NCBI RefSeq assembly: GCF_009766005.1
Contig: NZ_LMUK01000006.1
Span: forward strand, 1 to 64,000
DNA: 64,000 nucleotides
Direction of reading: 5' to 3'
Origin: Bradyrhizobium sp. S69
Lineage (GTDB): Bacteria; Pseudomonadota; Alphaproteobacteria; Rhizobiales; Xanthobacteraceae
The notes under the pieces are model-generated. The model saw only the letters and a program-made list of their open reading frames with translations, was not told where the DNA came from and searched no databases. The position numbers and the translations under genes were made by a program. Of this stretch, positions 1 to 8,325 are shown one piece after another. The stretch's first letter is position 1. The number at the start of each line of letters is the position of its first letter.

Positions 1-143
1 TCAGCCAAAATTTCCCGGTCGATGTGTCCTCCCGACCATTAAATGCAAAATTCTGCGGGCCAGAACGAAACATTCTCACACTCTCAGGATGACGTCGAGA
101 TAGCTTCACAGGGCCGTTCGCAGGGACGACACTGCGGCCAACT

Positions 144-335
144 TCACGATTTGAAAAAACTGTTCGCAGCATCCTTTGATGCACGTTTCTTGGTGACCGC
201 GGCTTGCAGCCGCTCGATTTCCGAATGCATCAACGCGATGCGTTCGGTCAGATCCTCGACCGACAGCAGCGACACATCCTGCCCGATCTCGTGGCTGACT
301 TTCTTTCGTGGCTTGTCGTCGTCTTCGCTGGCCAT
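144..335 (-). CDS. DUF1192 family small protein
   Basis: A 63-residue acidic/basic protein of the DUF1192 type, a small alphaproteobacterial family of unknown function. The N-terminal third is charged (EDDDKPRKK). The middle segment LSVEDLTERIALMHSEIERL looks like one amphipathic helix or short coiled coil, which suggests a protein-protein adaptor rather than an enzyme. The start is well supported: AAGGAGGG lies 4-5 bases before the ATG. The gene is divergent from the quinone oxidoreductase at 440. The family call is recognition from sequence; no function is inferred. Confidence 0.8.
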   Translation of the reverse strand: MASEDDDKPRKKVSHEIGQDVSLLSVEDLTERIALMHSEIERLQAAVTKKRASKDAANSFFKS

Positions 336-439
336 GCTTCCCTCCTTAAGCCTGGGGATACGTGAGGCGGTTGCCAGTGGCGACCCGGCTGGCTAAGCAG
401 TTGCCTCTCTAATTTTACCGCGTTTCGCAAGGACAAATC

Positions 440-1447
440 ATGGAAAAAGTTCCTTCACAAATGACCGTCATCGGCATCAGCAAGCCCGGCGGCCCGGAAG
501 TGCTTTTGCCTGAAACCCGCAGCGTACCGGTGCCGGGACCTGCGGAGATCCTGGTCAAGGTCGCAGCCGCCGGCGTCAATCGTCCCGATGTGGCGCAGCG
601 GTCTGGCAGCTATCCGCCGCCGCCCGGCGCCAGCGATCTGCCGGGCCTGGAAATCGCAGGCGAAGTGGTCGCGGTCGGCAGCGATGCCAAAAAGCACAAG
701 ATCGGCGACAGAGTGATGTCGCTGGTCGCCGGCGGCGGCTACGCGCAATACTGCATCGCGCAAGATGCCCAGGCAATGACGGTGCCGCCGGCATTGTCGA
801 TGATCGAGGCCGGCGCGCTGGCGGAAACGCTGATGACAGTCTGGCACAACGTGTTCGAGCGCGGCGGGCTCAAGGCCGGTGAAACGCTTCTGATCCATGG
901 CGGCTCTTCCGGCATCGGGACCATGGCGATCCAGCTCGCCAAGGCGTTCGGCGCCAAGGCGATCGTCACCGTCGGTTCGCAGCAAAAGGCCGATGCCTGT
1001 CTGAAGCTCGGGGCCGACCACGCCATCAATTACAAGACCCAGGATTTTGTCGCTGAGGTAAAGACCATCACCGCCGGCAAGGGCGTCGAGCTCATTCTCG
1101 ATATGGTCGGCGGCGAGTATGTCGATCGCAATTACGACGCCGCCGCGGTCGACGGACGCATCGTGCAGATCGCGCTGCTCGGCGGCGGCAAGGCCACCAT
1201 CAACGTCGGCAAGATCATGGTGAAGCGATTGCAGCACACCGGCTCGACGCTGCGCCCCCGTAGTAATGCGGATAAAGCGGCGATGGTCGCGGCCATCGAA
1301 GCCAAGGTGATGCCGCTGATTCGTGACGGGCGCATCAAGCCGCTGATGGACAGTTCTTTTCCGCTGGAAAAGGCCGCCGACGCGCATCGGCGCATGGAAA
1401 CCAGCGAACATATTGGCAAAATTGTGTTGGTGGCTGAGCACTCCTGA
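440..1447 (+). CDS. NAD(P)H:quinone oxidoreductase, zinc-independent MDR family
   Basis: A 335-residue cytosolic medium-chain dehydrogenase/reductase of the QOR/PIG3 type, predicted to reduce quinones with NADPH. The GroES-like domain covers about residues 30-130 (GVNRPDVAQRSG, GLEIAGEVVAVG). The Rossmann domain carries LLIHGGSSGIGTMAIQLAKA near residues 150-170. The structural and catalytic zinc cysteines of alcohol dehydrogenases are absent, as expected for QOR enzymes. The start at 440 has AAGGA six bases upstream; a second ATG at 461 is also possible. It is followed by an independent gene, so probably monocistronic. The exact substrate cannot be told from sequence. Confidence 0.88.
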   Translation: MEKVPSQMTVIGISKPGGPEVLLPETRSVPVPGPAEILVKVAAAGVNRPDVAQRSGSYPPPPGASDLPGLEIAGEVVAVGSDAKKHKIGDRVMSLVAGGGYAQYCIAQDAQAMTVPPALSMIEAGALAETLMTVWHNVFERGGLKAGETLLIHGGSSGIGTMAIQLAKAFGAKAIVTVGSQQKADACLKLGADHAINYKTQDFVAEVKTITAGKGVELILDMVGGEYVDRNYDAAAVDGRIVQIALLGGGKATINVGKIMVKRLQHTGSTLRPRSNADKAAMVAAIEAKVMPLIRDGRIKPLMDSSFPLEKAADAHRRMETSEHIGKIVLVAEHS

Positions 1448-1555
1448 CCGAAGGGCTGCCGGAAACCCTTTGATTCCCTTCGCTTTCATGTCATTTATCG
1501 CCGCAACATTCTGCAACCTCGCTTGCCTGCGGCTGTTCAAAGCGGAGAACTGACT

Positions 1556-4432
1556 TTGCGTCTGATCAGGTGCCTTGCGCCCCTCGCGCTGGGCCTCATG
1601 ATTTTTGCCGCCGCGACCCCGGCGCGCGCCATCGACGCAGTCAGCGTCCGCAGCGACGCGGCCGCGATCGACCTCACCGCCGTGCTCGATCATCAGCGCA
1701 GCGATACCGACCGCATCCAGGTCTCGACCGCGCCCGGCACCGACGGCATCGTCCGCCGCATCGAAGTGCGCGCCCGCGAAGGCGGCCAGAACTGGGTGGT
1801 GTTCGCGCTGGCCAACAACACCGACGATCAGCTCGACCGTTTGATCGTGGCGCCGCATTACCGCATCGTGTCATCAGGGTTGTTGTGGCCCGACCTTGGA
1901 CTATCGCGGATCGCGACCATCACGCCGTCGACCGGCGACCGGCCCGAACGCCAGGAGAGTGCCACCGCCGACATCTTCCGCATCACGCTCGATCCCGGCG
2001 CCGTCGTCACCTTTGTCGCGGAATTGCGCACCGATAAACTGCCGCAGCTCTATCTGTGGGAGCCCGACGCCTACAAGGACAAGGTCAACTCGTTCACGCT
2101 CTACCAGGGCATCGTGATCGGCATTTCCGGCCTGCTGGCGCTGGTGCTGACGATCCTGTTCGTGGTCAAGGGCAGCATCATGTTCCCGGCCGCCGCAGCG
2201 CTGGCCTGGGCGGTGCTGGTCTATATCGGCGTCGATTTCGGCTTCTGGGGCAAAGTGCTCGACATGTCGAACAATGCCGAGCGGGTGTGGCGCGCGGCGG
2301 GCGAAGCGATCCTGGCGGCGACGCTGTTGGTATTCCTGTTTGCCTATCTCAATCTCAGCCGCTGGCATGTGCGCTACTCGCACATCACCGTCGGCTGGCT
2401 CGCCTTCCTGGGCTCCCTGGTGGCGCTGGCGCTGTTCGATCCCGCCGTCGCCTCCGGCATCGCGCGCATCTCACTGGTGCTGATCGCCTTCGCCGGTTTT
2501 GCCCTGATCGTTTATCTCTCGACCCACGGCTTCGACCGCGCGGTGCTGCTGATCCCGACCTGGTTCCTCCTCGTGGTCTGGGTGATCGCGGCCGGCATGA
2601 CGGTCGCAGGCTCCGTGACCAACGACATCGTCGGACCCGCGCTGCTCGGCGGCCTGGTGCTGATCGTGATGCTGATCGGATTTACGGTGATGCAGCACGC
2701 TTTCGCCGGCGGCGGCGCCTCTACCGGCGTGGTCTCCGACGTCGAGCGCCGCGCGCTGGCGCTGACCGGCTCCGGCGACCTGATTTGGGACTGGGACGTC
2801 TCCGCCGACAAGGTCTTCACCAGCCCCGAGACCGAAAGCCTGCTCGGCCTCAAACGCGGCACGCTGGAAGGTCCCGCCGCGAAATGGCTCGAGGTGCTGC
2901 ATCCACTCGACCAGGACCGCTTTCGCGCCGCGCTCGATAGCGTGCTCGACCAGCGCCGCGGCCGGCTGGTGCAGGATTTCCGGCTACGCACGCCCGACGG
3001 CCATTTCATGTGGTTCGCGCTGAAGGCGCGGCCGGTGGTCGGCTCCGACGGCGAAGTTTCGCGCGTGGTCGGCACCCTCACCGATGTCACCGAGGCCAAG
3101 AACGCCGAAGAGCGCATGCTGCATGATTCGGTGCATGACAATCTCACCGGCCTGCCGAACCGCAAATTGTTCATCGACCGGCTCGGCGCGGTGGCCAATC
3201 TGGCCAAGGCGATGCCCAACCTGCGCCCGACCTTGATGGTGATCGATCTCGACCGCTTCAAGCAGGTCAATGACTCCGTCGGCATCGCGGTCGGCGATTC
3301 GATCCTGCTGACGCTGGCGCGCCGGCTGACCCGCATCTTAAAGCCGCAGGACACGCTGGCACGGCTGGCCGGCGACCAGTTCGGCCTGATCGTGATGTCG
3401 GAACAGGATCCGGCCCGCATCACTGCCTTCGCCGAAACCATCCGCAAGACCATCCGGGCGCCGATCGCCTTCAACGACCGCGAGATTTTCCTCACCGCCT
3501 CGATCGGGCTGGCGCTATCCGATCCGCAGACCCAATTGTCCGACGAGATCATCAAGGACGCCGAGCTTGCGATGTATCATTCCAAGCGCATCGGCGGCGA
3601 CCGCATCGACGTCTACAAGCCGGCGATGCGTGCGCGCAAGACCGACCGGCTGACCCTGGAATCCGAACTGCGCCGCGCCATCGAGCGCGAGGAAATCACC
3701 ATTTTGTACCAACCGATCGTGCGGCTGGAAGACCGTTCGATCGCCGGCTTCGAGGCGCTGGCGCGCTGGGATCATCCCAAGCTCGGTCGGATGTCGCCGT
3801 CCGAATTCATCTCGATCGCCGAGGAGATCGGCCTGATCGTCGATCTCGGCATGTTCGTGATGGACCAGACCGCCAAGCAGCTCGCGATCTGGCAGCGCGC
3901 GATGCGCTCGCGCGAGCCGATCTTCGCCAGCGTCAATGTTTCCTCGCGGCAATTGCTGCGGCACGATTTGATCCACGACATCCGCACCGTGCTGTCACGT
4001 TCCTCGGTGGCGCGCGGCACGCTGAAGCTCGAATTGACGGAATCGCTGGTGATGGAGAATCCGGAACACGCAGCCCAGATGCTGACCCGGATCCGCGAGC
4101 TCGGCACCGGATTGTCGCTGGACGATTTCGGCACCGGCCATTCGTCACTGGCCTATCTGCAGCGGTTCCCGTTCGACACCATCAAGATCGACCAGTCGTT
4201 CGTGCGCACCACCAACCGCGGCACCCGGCCGGTGATCCTGAAATCGATCATCGCGATGGCGCACGACCTCGGCATGGACGTGGTGGCCGAAGGCGCCGAG
4301 ACCGACTCGGATGCGGTCGAGCTGTATCAACTGGGCTGCGAATACGCGCAAGGGTTTGCCTTCGGCGAACCGATGGACGCGGATGCCGCGATGCGGCTGC
4401 TGACGGAAGAGCGGCTGGAGGCGGCGAGTTAA
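1556..4432 (+). CDS. 7TMR-PAS-GGDEF-EAL c-di-GMP signalling protein, probable phosphodiesterase
   Basis: A membrane sensor for cyclic di-GMP of about 958 residues. The TTG at 1556 is preferred over the TTG at 1523: it has GGAGAA six bases upstream and it begins a clean signal peptide ending in TPARA. A periplasmic region of about 150 residues follows, then seven hydrophobic helices (7TMR-DISM type, nt 2090-2700). Next come a PAS/PAC domain (nt 2757-3110), a GGDEF domain (3120-3600) and an EAL domain (3650-4410). The GGDEF signature is degenerate (AGDQF), so cyclase activity is unlikely. The EAL site looks intact: EAL, NVSSRQ, ELTES, DDFGTG, IKID and AEGAE are all present. Net c-di-GMP hydrolysis is inferred. 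Confidence 0.9.
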   Translation: MRLIRCLAPLALGLMIFAAATPARAIDAVSVRSDAAAIDLTAVLDHQRSDTDRIQVSTAPGTDGIVRRIEVRAREGGQNWVVFALANNTDDQLDRLIVAPHYRIVSSGLLWPDLGLSRIATITPSTGDRPERQESATADIFRITLDPGAVVTFVAELRTDKLPQLYLWEPDAYKDKVNSFTLYQGIVIGISGLLALVLTILFVVKGSIMFPAAAALAWAVLVYIGVDFGFWGKVLDMSNNAERVWRAAGEAILAATLLVFLFAYLNLSRWHVRYSHITVGWLAFLGSLVALALFDPAVASGIARISLVLIAFAGFALIVYLSTHGFDRAVLLIPTWFLLVVWVIAAGMTVAGSVTNDIVGPALLGGLVLIVMLIGFTVMQHAFAGGGASTGVVSDVERRALALTGSGDLIWDWDVSADKVFTSPETESLLGLKRGTLEGPAAKWLEVLHPLDQDRFRAALDSVLDQRRGRLVQDFRLRTPDGHFMWFALKARPVVGSDGEVSRVVGTLTDVTEAKNAEERMLHDSVHDNLTGLPNRKLFIDRLGAVANLAKAMPNLRPTLMVIDLDRFKQVNDSVGIAVGDSILLTLARRLTRILKPQDTLARLAGDQFGLIVMSEQDPARITAFAETIRKTIRAPIAFNDREIFLTASIGLALSDPQTQLSDEIIKDAELAMYHSKRIGGDRIDVYKPAMRARKTDRLTLESELRRAIEREEITILYQPIVRLEDRSIAGFEALARWDHPKLGRMSPSEFISIAEEIGLIVDLGMFVMDQTAKQLAIWQRAMRSREPIFASVNVSSRQLLRHDLIHDIRTVLSRSSVARGTLKLELTESLVMENPEHAAQMLTRIRELGTGLSLDDFGTGHSSLAYLQRFPFDTIKIDQSFVRTTNRGTRPVILKSIIAMAHDLGMDVVAEGAETDSDAVELYQLGCEYAQGFAFGEPMDADAAMRLLTEERLEAAS

Positions 4433-4460
4433 GAGAACAGTGAACGAGTAAACTATCAGC

Positions 4461-4578
4461 GTCGTCCCGGCGAAGGCCGGCACCCATACGGTGCGGAGTC
4501 TCGTTGTATCGTTGGGGCGGCGGCCTTCTGTAATCACAGGCGCCAGGGGTTATGGGTCCCGGCGTTCGCCGGGACGAC
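4461..4578. repeat. Intergenic inverted repeat, family A
   Basis: Two arms beginning GTCGTCCCGGCG and ending CGCCGGGACGAC face each other across about 60 bases. Each includes the word GGGTCCCGGC/ACCCATA or a near match. The same family occurs at 14932-15056 and 43177-43296. It lies between the EAL protein and the convergent DUF7662 gene, where it could form a bidirectional hairpin in both transcripts. It is non-coding. Confidence 0.75.
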
Positions 4579-4602
4579 CCGCCTTTTGTTCGGGCGCAAC
4601 AC

Positions 4603-4851
4603 TCACTTCACCCGCTTGAACCGCACGCTCTTGCCGTCGGCGAGCCTGGTCGCGATGTAGCCGCCGGCGAGGCAGGCCTCGCGTTGCGGCATCTTTTCCT
4701 GCGGGCTGCGCAGCGTTTCCCACCACGACGCGCGATGCGCCGCGCGCGGCAATGCCGCGTCGATGATCTCCTCGATCTGCTCGAAGCTCAGGGTGAACTC
4801 AGGAAGTTTCTGCTGCTTCAGATAATCGCGCAACGCGTCGTAGTCGTTCAC
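4603..4851 (-). CDS. DUF7662-like small protein
   Basis: An 82-residue protein with the pattern YDALRDYLKQQ, then FEQIEEIIDAALPRAA, then SWWET. This resembles the DUF7662 family (function unknown, often linked to restriction-like or DNA-associated proteins; I am not certain of the link). I choose the GTG at 4851, just before NDYDALRDYL, because the upstream residues of the longer frame look like intergenic translation and GGGA lies eight bases before it. The C-terminus (ATRLADGKSVRFKRVK) is basic. The function is unknown. Confidence 0.6.
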   Translation of the reverse strand: MNDYDALRDYLKQQKLPEFTLSFEQIEEIIDAALPRAAHRASWWETLRSPQEKMPQREACLAGGYIATRLADGKSVRFKRVK

Positions 4852-5004
4852 GTGTATTCCCGGTTGATAAACCAACGAACACCGTTGCGCGGCATTCGCC
4901 CGGCTCCGGCAACGCATCGTTAACTGATTAACGCATCGTTGTCGTCATTTAAGCCAGCCGCAACGATTGCGGGGTAGATATTTGCCCCGACACGGAGCGA
5001 TCAA

Positions 5005-6501
5005 ATGGCGTTCGGGCGGCGCAGCGGCGAAGTCAATCAGCCTTGGCGGCTTTCCGCCAAGCTGCTGATCATCTCGTCCGTGGTCACCGTGATCGGTTTC
5101 TCCACGATCTGCGCCGGCGTGCTGCTCGACATGCGGCGCGGCGAGGAAGCGCTGGCCCACCAGACCCTCGAAAACCTCGCAGCGACGATCGATTCCGACA
5201 TCAGCCGCAACCTCGAACTTTACGACCTGTCGCTGCGTGCGGTGGTGAGCGGCATGGTGATGCCGGAGATCCAGGACGTCAGCAAGCCGATCCGGCAATT
5301 GATCCTGTTCGACCACGCCGCAACCGCCAGGGATTTCGGCGCGCTCCAGGTGTTCGACGCCGAGGGGCGATTGACCATCGACGCCTCGACGCTGAATCCG
5401 GCGCCCGAAAACCGAAGCGACGAGGATTATTTCAAGGTTCACCGCGACCAACCCGACACCGGCCTCTACATCAGCCGGCCGATGTTGCATCGTGGCGCCT
5501 ATGCTGTCGTGCTGAGCCGACGCATCACCGGCGCGGACGGACGCTTTCTGGGCGTGGTCGTCGGTTCGATCCGCTTCAGCTATTTCCACGACCTGTTCGG
5601 CCGCCTCAGTCTTGGCCCCGCCGACACCATCACCGTTCTGCGCCGTGACGGCACGATCATCATGCGCACGCCGTTCGACCTCGACTTGATCGGCAAGAAC
5701 ATCAGCTACGTGCCAGGCGTGAAGCGCACGCTGTCCGAACCGAGCGGATGGTATTCGGGAAAAAGCGTCGTCGATGGCAAGCAGCGGCTCTACATCTGGC
5801 GCGATAGCAGCCACCCCCTTGTCGTGCTGGTCGGGAAACCATGGAGCAGCATCTTCGATTTGTGGCGCACCGAGGCGATCCGGATCGGCACGACCATGAT
5901 GGCGCTGGTGGCGTTCGTGCTGGCGGCGACGCTGTTTCTCGCCCGCGAAATCGGCCGCCGCGCCAAAGCCGAAGACAGGCTCGAGGAGATGGCGACGACC
6001 GACGCCCTCACCGGCCTGAAGAACCGGCGCAAATTCGATAGCATGATCGATATCGAGTGGCGGCGCGCGATCCGCCAGAAAGCGCCGATCGCGCTGTTGA
6101 TGATCGATGCCGATCATTTCAAGGCCTATAACGACGCATTCGGACATCAGGCCGGCGACCAGGTGCTGGTCGGGGTCGCGATCTGCATCTCGGATTCGGT
6201 GCGCCGGGCCGGCGACTGCGCCGCGCGTTACGGCGGCGAAGAATTTGCGGTGCTGTTGCCGGGGCTGTCGTCGACCGAAGCGCTGGCGGTCGCCGAAACA
6301 ATCCGCTTGAAGGTCGAGCTATGGTCCGACCAGCCGCAAGGCACCACCGTCAGCATCGGCATCGCGAGCCTCCGGCCTGCCGCGACCATCGATTGGTCGG
6401 AGCTCTTGAGTGCGGCCGACAAGGCGCTCTACGCCGCCAAGGCCCAGGGCCGTAACCGGTCCGTGGTGGCCAGCATTCCAAAACTGACGCTGGTGGCTTA
6501 G
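5005..6501 (+). CDS. Membrane diguanylate cyclase with periplasmic Cache-type sensor
   Basis: A 498-residue inner-membrane protein that makes cyclic di-GMP from two GTP. TM1 is near residues 18-40. A long extracytoplasmic Cache/CHASE-like sensor follows (about 45-285, with DEDYFKVHRDQPDTGLYIS typical of dCache domains), and TM2 is near 292-314. The GGDEF domain covers 330-490 with an intact GGEEF at about 410-414. An RxxD inhibitory site (RAGD) sits exactly five residues before it, so feedback inhibition by c-di-GMP is expected. It lies 570 bases after the EAL-type protein, so two c-di-GMP enzymes of opposite predicted activity are near neighbours. Confidence 0.92.
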   Translation: MAFGRRSGEVNQPWRLSAKLLIISSVVTVIGFSTICAGVLLDMRRGEEALAHQTLENLAATIDSDISRNLELYDLSLRAVVSGMVMPEIQDVSKPIRQLILFDHAATARDFGALQVFDAEGRLTIDASTLNPAPENRSDEDYFKVHRDQPDTGLYISRPMLHRGAYAVVLSRRITGADGRFLGVVVGSIRFSYFHDLFGRLSLGPADTITVLRRDGTIIMRTPFDLDLIGKNISYVPGVKRTLSEPSGWYSGKSVVDGKQRLYIWRDSSHPLVVLVGKPWSSIFDLWRTEAIRIGTTMMALVAFVLAATLFLAREIGRRAKAEDRLEEMATTDALTGLKNRRKFDSMIDIEWRRAIRQKAPIALLMIDADHFKAYNDAFGHQAGDQVLVGVAICISDSVRRAGDCAARYGGEEFAVLLPGLSSTEALAVAETIRLKVELWSDQPQGTTVSIGIASLRPAATIDWSELLSAADKALYAAKAQGRNRSVVASIPKLTLVA

Positions 6502-6800
6502 GCCGATTTCGCTAACGCTCGCGTCACGGCTTCGGGTTCCTTCTCTACAACTTTGAGCAAAATGCGGGCGCTCCGTTCCGGTTGGCGACGACCCTGCTCC
6601 CAATCGCGCACGGCAGACAACGCGAACCCATAAGTTTGCGCAAAGCTCTCTTGCGACAGACCAAGCCGCGTGCGGATTTTCTTCACATTTACCCGCGAGG
6701 GAACATGAACACCGTAAGTCCGCTTGTTCGCAGAACCGTCGAGATAGGCTTTGGCCTCGTCAAGTCCGGCCTTGATCTTGTCGAATGCGGTTTTTGTCAT
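6498..6800 (-). CDS. HTH-type antitoxin of a type II toxin-antitoxin pair
   Basis: A 100-residue protein with a C-terminal XRE-like helix-turn-helix (residues about 40-85: KIRTRLGLSQESFAQTYGFA, VRDWEQGRR). This is the architecture of HigA/NadS-like antitoxins, in which the HTH binds the operon operator. The ATG overlaps the toxin stop by four bases (ATGA), with GGAGG five bases before it, so translation is coupled. The order toxin-then-antitoxin is that of higBA-type systems. Its stop overlaps the stop region of the convergent diguanylate cyclase gene by four bases (6498-6501). Confidence 0.82.
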   Translation of the reverse strand: MTKTAFDKIKAGLDEAKAYLDGSANKRTYGVHVPSRVNVKKIRTRLGLSQESFAQTYGFALSAVRDWEQGRRQPERSARILLKVVEKEPEAVTRALAKSA

Positions 6801-7135
6801 TTCTGCCTCCGGTAATCTTCAACCATGGCAACGATTATCTTTCCCAGCGCATTTCGATCAGCCGCGGAGAGATTAGCCTTCTCGTTCTTTGCAAAAACCG
6901 CCAGAATAAATACTGGCAAGTTCAACCCGCTGAACAGATAGATAATTCGAGCACCACCGCTCTTCCCACGTGCACCGAATCCGAAGCGGACCTTGCGAAT
7001 GCCTCCACTGCCGGGAATGACAACACCACAAGTAGGGTCCGCAGCCAGACGATCCACAATGGCTTTTCGTTCGTCTGATGAAAACAAACGTTCAGCGTCA
7101 GCCAAATAGGACGGCGTTTCAACAACGGTCTGCAT
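6797..7135 (-). CDS. RelE/HigB-like toxin
   Basis: A predicted mRNA-interferase-fold toxin of 112 residues. The pattern SGGIRKVRFGFGARGKSGGARIIYLF, then FILAVFAKNEKANLS is characteristic of RelE/HigB-2-like toxins. I choose the ATG at 7135 (MQTVVETPSY); the longer frame begins with a TTG at 7141 that falls inside the operator palindrome. There is no clear Shine-Dalgarno, so the transcript may have a very short leader. It overlaps the antitoxin by four bases. Toxicity and the exact family (RelE, HigB or NadS-associated) are inferred. Confidence 0.8.
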   Translation of the reverse strand: MQTVVETPSYLADAERLFSSDERKAIVDRLAADPTCGVVIPGSGGIRKVRFGFGARGKSGGARIIYLFSGLNLPVFILAVFAKNEKANLSAADRNALGKIIVAMVEDYRRQK

Positions 7136-7140
7136 CAGCA

Positions 7141-7169
7141 ATAGTACTACGGCATTGCCGTAGTACTAT
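7141..7169 (-). promoter_or_regulatory. 29-bp palindromic operator of the toxin-antitoxin operon
   Basis: Two perfect 14-base arms (7141-7154 and 7156-7169) surround a single central base, beginning ATAGTACTACGGCA. The palindrome ends six bases before the toxin ATG. On the minus strand a TTGATA box followed 17 bases later by TAGTAC overlaps it, a possible sigma-70-like promoter. The position fits autorepression by the HTH antitoxin or toxin-antitoxin complex; that role is inferred. Confidence 0.7.
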
Positions 7170-7188
7170 CAAGCATCCGTTCAACGTC

Positions 7189-8070
7189 TCACTTCTCCAG
7201 ATAGTTCTTCATCTCGGCTCGCAGGCCATCGCGCAGATCGGGGCGCGCCATGCCGAACGCGATGTTGGCGCGCAGGAAGCCTGATTTCGAGCCGCAATCA
7301 TGCCGCTCGCCCTCGAATTCCACGCCATAGAAGCGTTGGGTTGTGGCAAGGCCGATCATCGCGTCGGTGAGCTGGATCTCGCCGCCGGCACCGCGGCCTT
7401 GGGTGGCCAGGATCTTGAAGATTTCCGGCTGCAGGATATAGCGCCCGGTGATCGAAAGGTTCGACGGCGCGGTGCCCTTTGGCGGCTTCTCCACCATACC
7501 GTCGACCTCGAACATGTTGCCGCTGGCGTGACGCTTGCCGACGCCGCAAATGCCATATTGATGCGTCAGATGCTCGGGCACTTCCTCGACCGCGATCAGG
7601 TTGGATTTGTCGCCGAGCTGGCCCGCGGCGTCGATCATCTGCTTGAGGCAGCCCGGCGTATGGAGCACCAGCTCGTCCGGCAGCACGACCGCGAACGGTT
7701 CGTCGCCGACGATGTCGCGGGCGCACCACACGGCGTGGCCGAGGCCCAGCGGCGCCTGCTGCCGCGTGAAACTCATGGCGCCGGCGTCGGGCTGGTCGCG
7801 CGCCAGGATATCCTGCTCGGCCTTCTTGCCGCGCGCCGCCAGCGTGGCGTCGAGTTCATACATCCGGTCGAAATGATCCTCGATCACGCCCTTGTTGCGG
7901 CCGGTGACGAAGATGAAATGCTCGATACCGGCTTCCCTCGCCTCATCCACCACATACTGGATCAGCGGTTTGTCGACGATGGTCAGCATTTCCTTCGGCA
8001 TCGCCTTGGTGGCGGGCAGGACGCGGGTGCCGAGGCCGGCGACCGGGAAGACGGCTTTGCGGATTTTCAT
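7189..8070 (-). CDS. galU: UTP--glucose-1-phosphate uridylyltransferase
   Basis: GalU makes UDP-glucose from UTP and glucose-1-phosphate, the precursor of exopolysaccharide, LPS and glucans. The 293-residue length is typical. The N-terminus MKIRKAVFPVAGLGTRVLPATKAMPKEML contains the nucleotidyltransferase signature GxGTRxLPxTKxxPKEM. Further family motifs are DKPLIQYVVDEA, LGLGHAVWCAR and GGEIQLTDA. Start at the ATG 8070. The gene stands alone between the toxin-antitoxin pair and a divergent murein hydrolase; 8071-8325 shows no gene. Confidence 0.96.
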   Translation of the reverse strand: MKIRKAVFPVAGLGTRVLPATKAMPKEMLTIVDKPLIQYVVDEAREAGIEHFIFVTGRNKGVIEDHFDRMYELDATLAARGKKAEQDILARDQPDAGAMSFTRQQAPLGLGHAVWCARDIVGDEPFAVVLPDELVLHTPGCLKQMIDAAGQLGDKSNLIAVEEVPEHLTHQYGICGVGKRHASGNMFEVDGMVEKPPKGTAPSNLSITGRYILQPEIFKILATQGRGAGGEIQLTDAMIGLATTQRFYGVEFEGERHDCGSKSGFLRANIAFGMARPDLRDGLRAEMKNYLEK

Positions 8071-8325
8071 GGGCTGTTGTCGGACCTCGAGGGAACAAGC
8101 GGGGATGGGTGCGATAGCATGTTGGTAGCCGGTTTATGGCCGCGAACAAAGGCGGATGTCGGGCTCCCGTTGCCGCGGGCGGAAGGCAGTCGGGTGCGGT
8201 CGGGTTCGTCAGCGAGAAATACCGTTGGCGGAAATCCTGCCCATAAAATCGCAGCTTTGTTAAGCTATTGGAAACCGTGACAAGGCCTCCTGCAAGCTGA
8301 GGCTTTCGGACAATACGGGTAGGAC

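Noticed and set aside
1..143. Rightward frame beginning at 43 over the first 400 bases
   Set aside because: It lies opposite the DUF1192 gene, and its first part contains half of a family C-like word (CTCAGGATGAC); no coding evidence.
455..1858. 467-residue leftward frame opposite the quinone oxidoreductase
   Set aside because: High-GC shadow: His/Asp/Arg-rich, no family features, fully opposed to a well-supported gene.
4945..6147. 400-residue leftward frame opposite the diguanylate cyclase
   Set aside because: Same shadow composition; the rightward gene has all GGDEF motifs.
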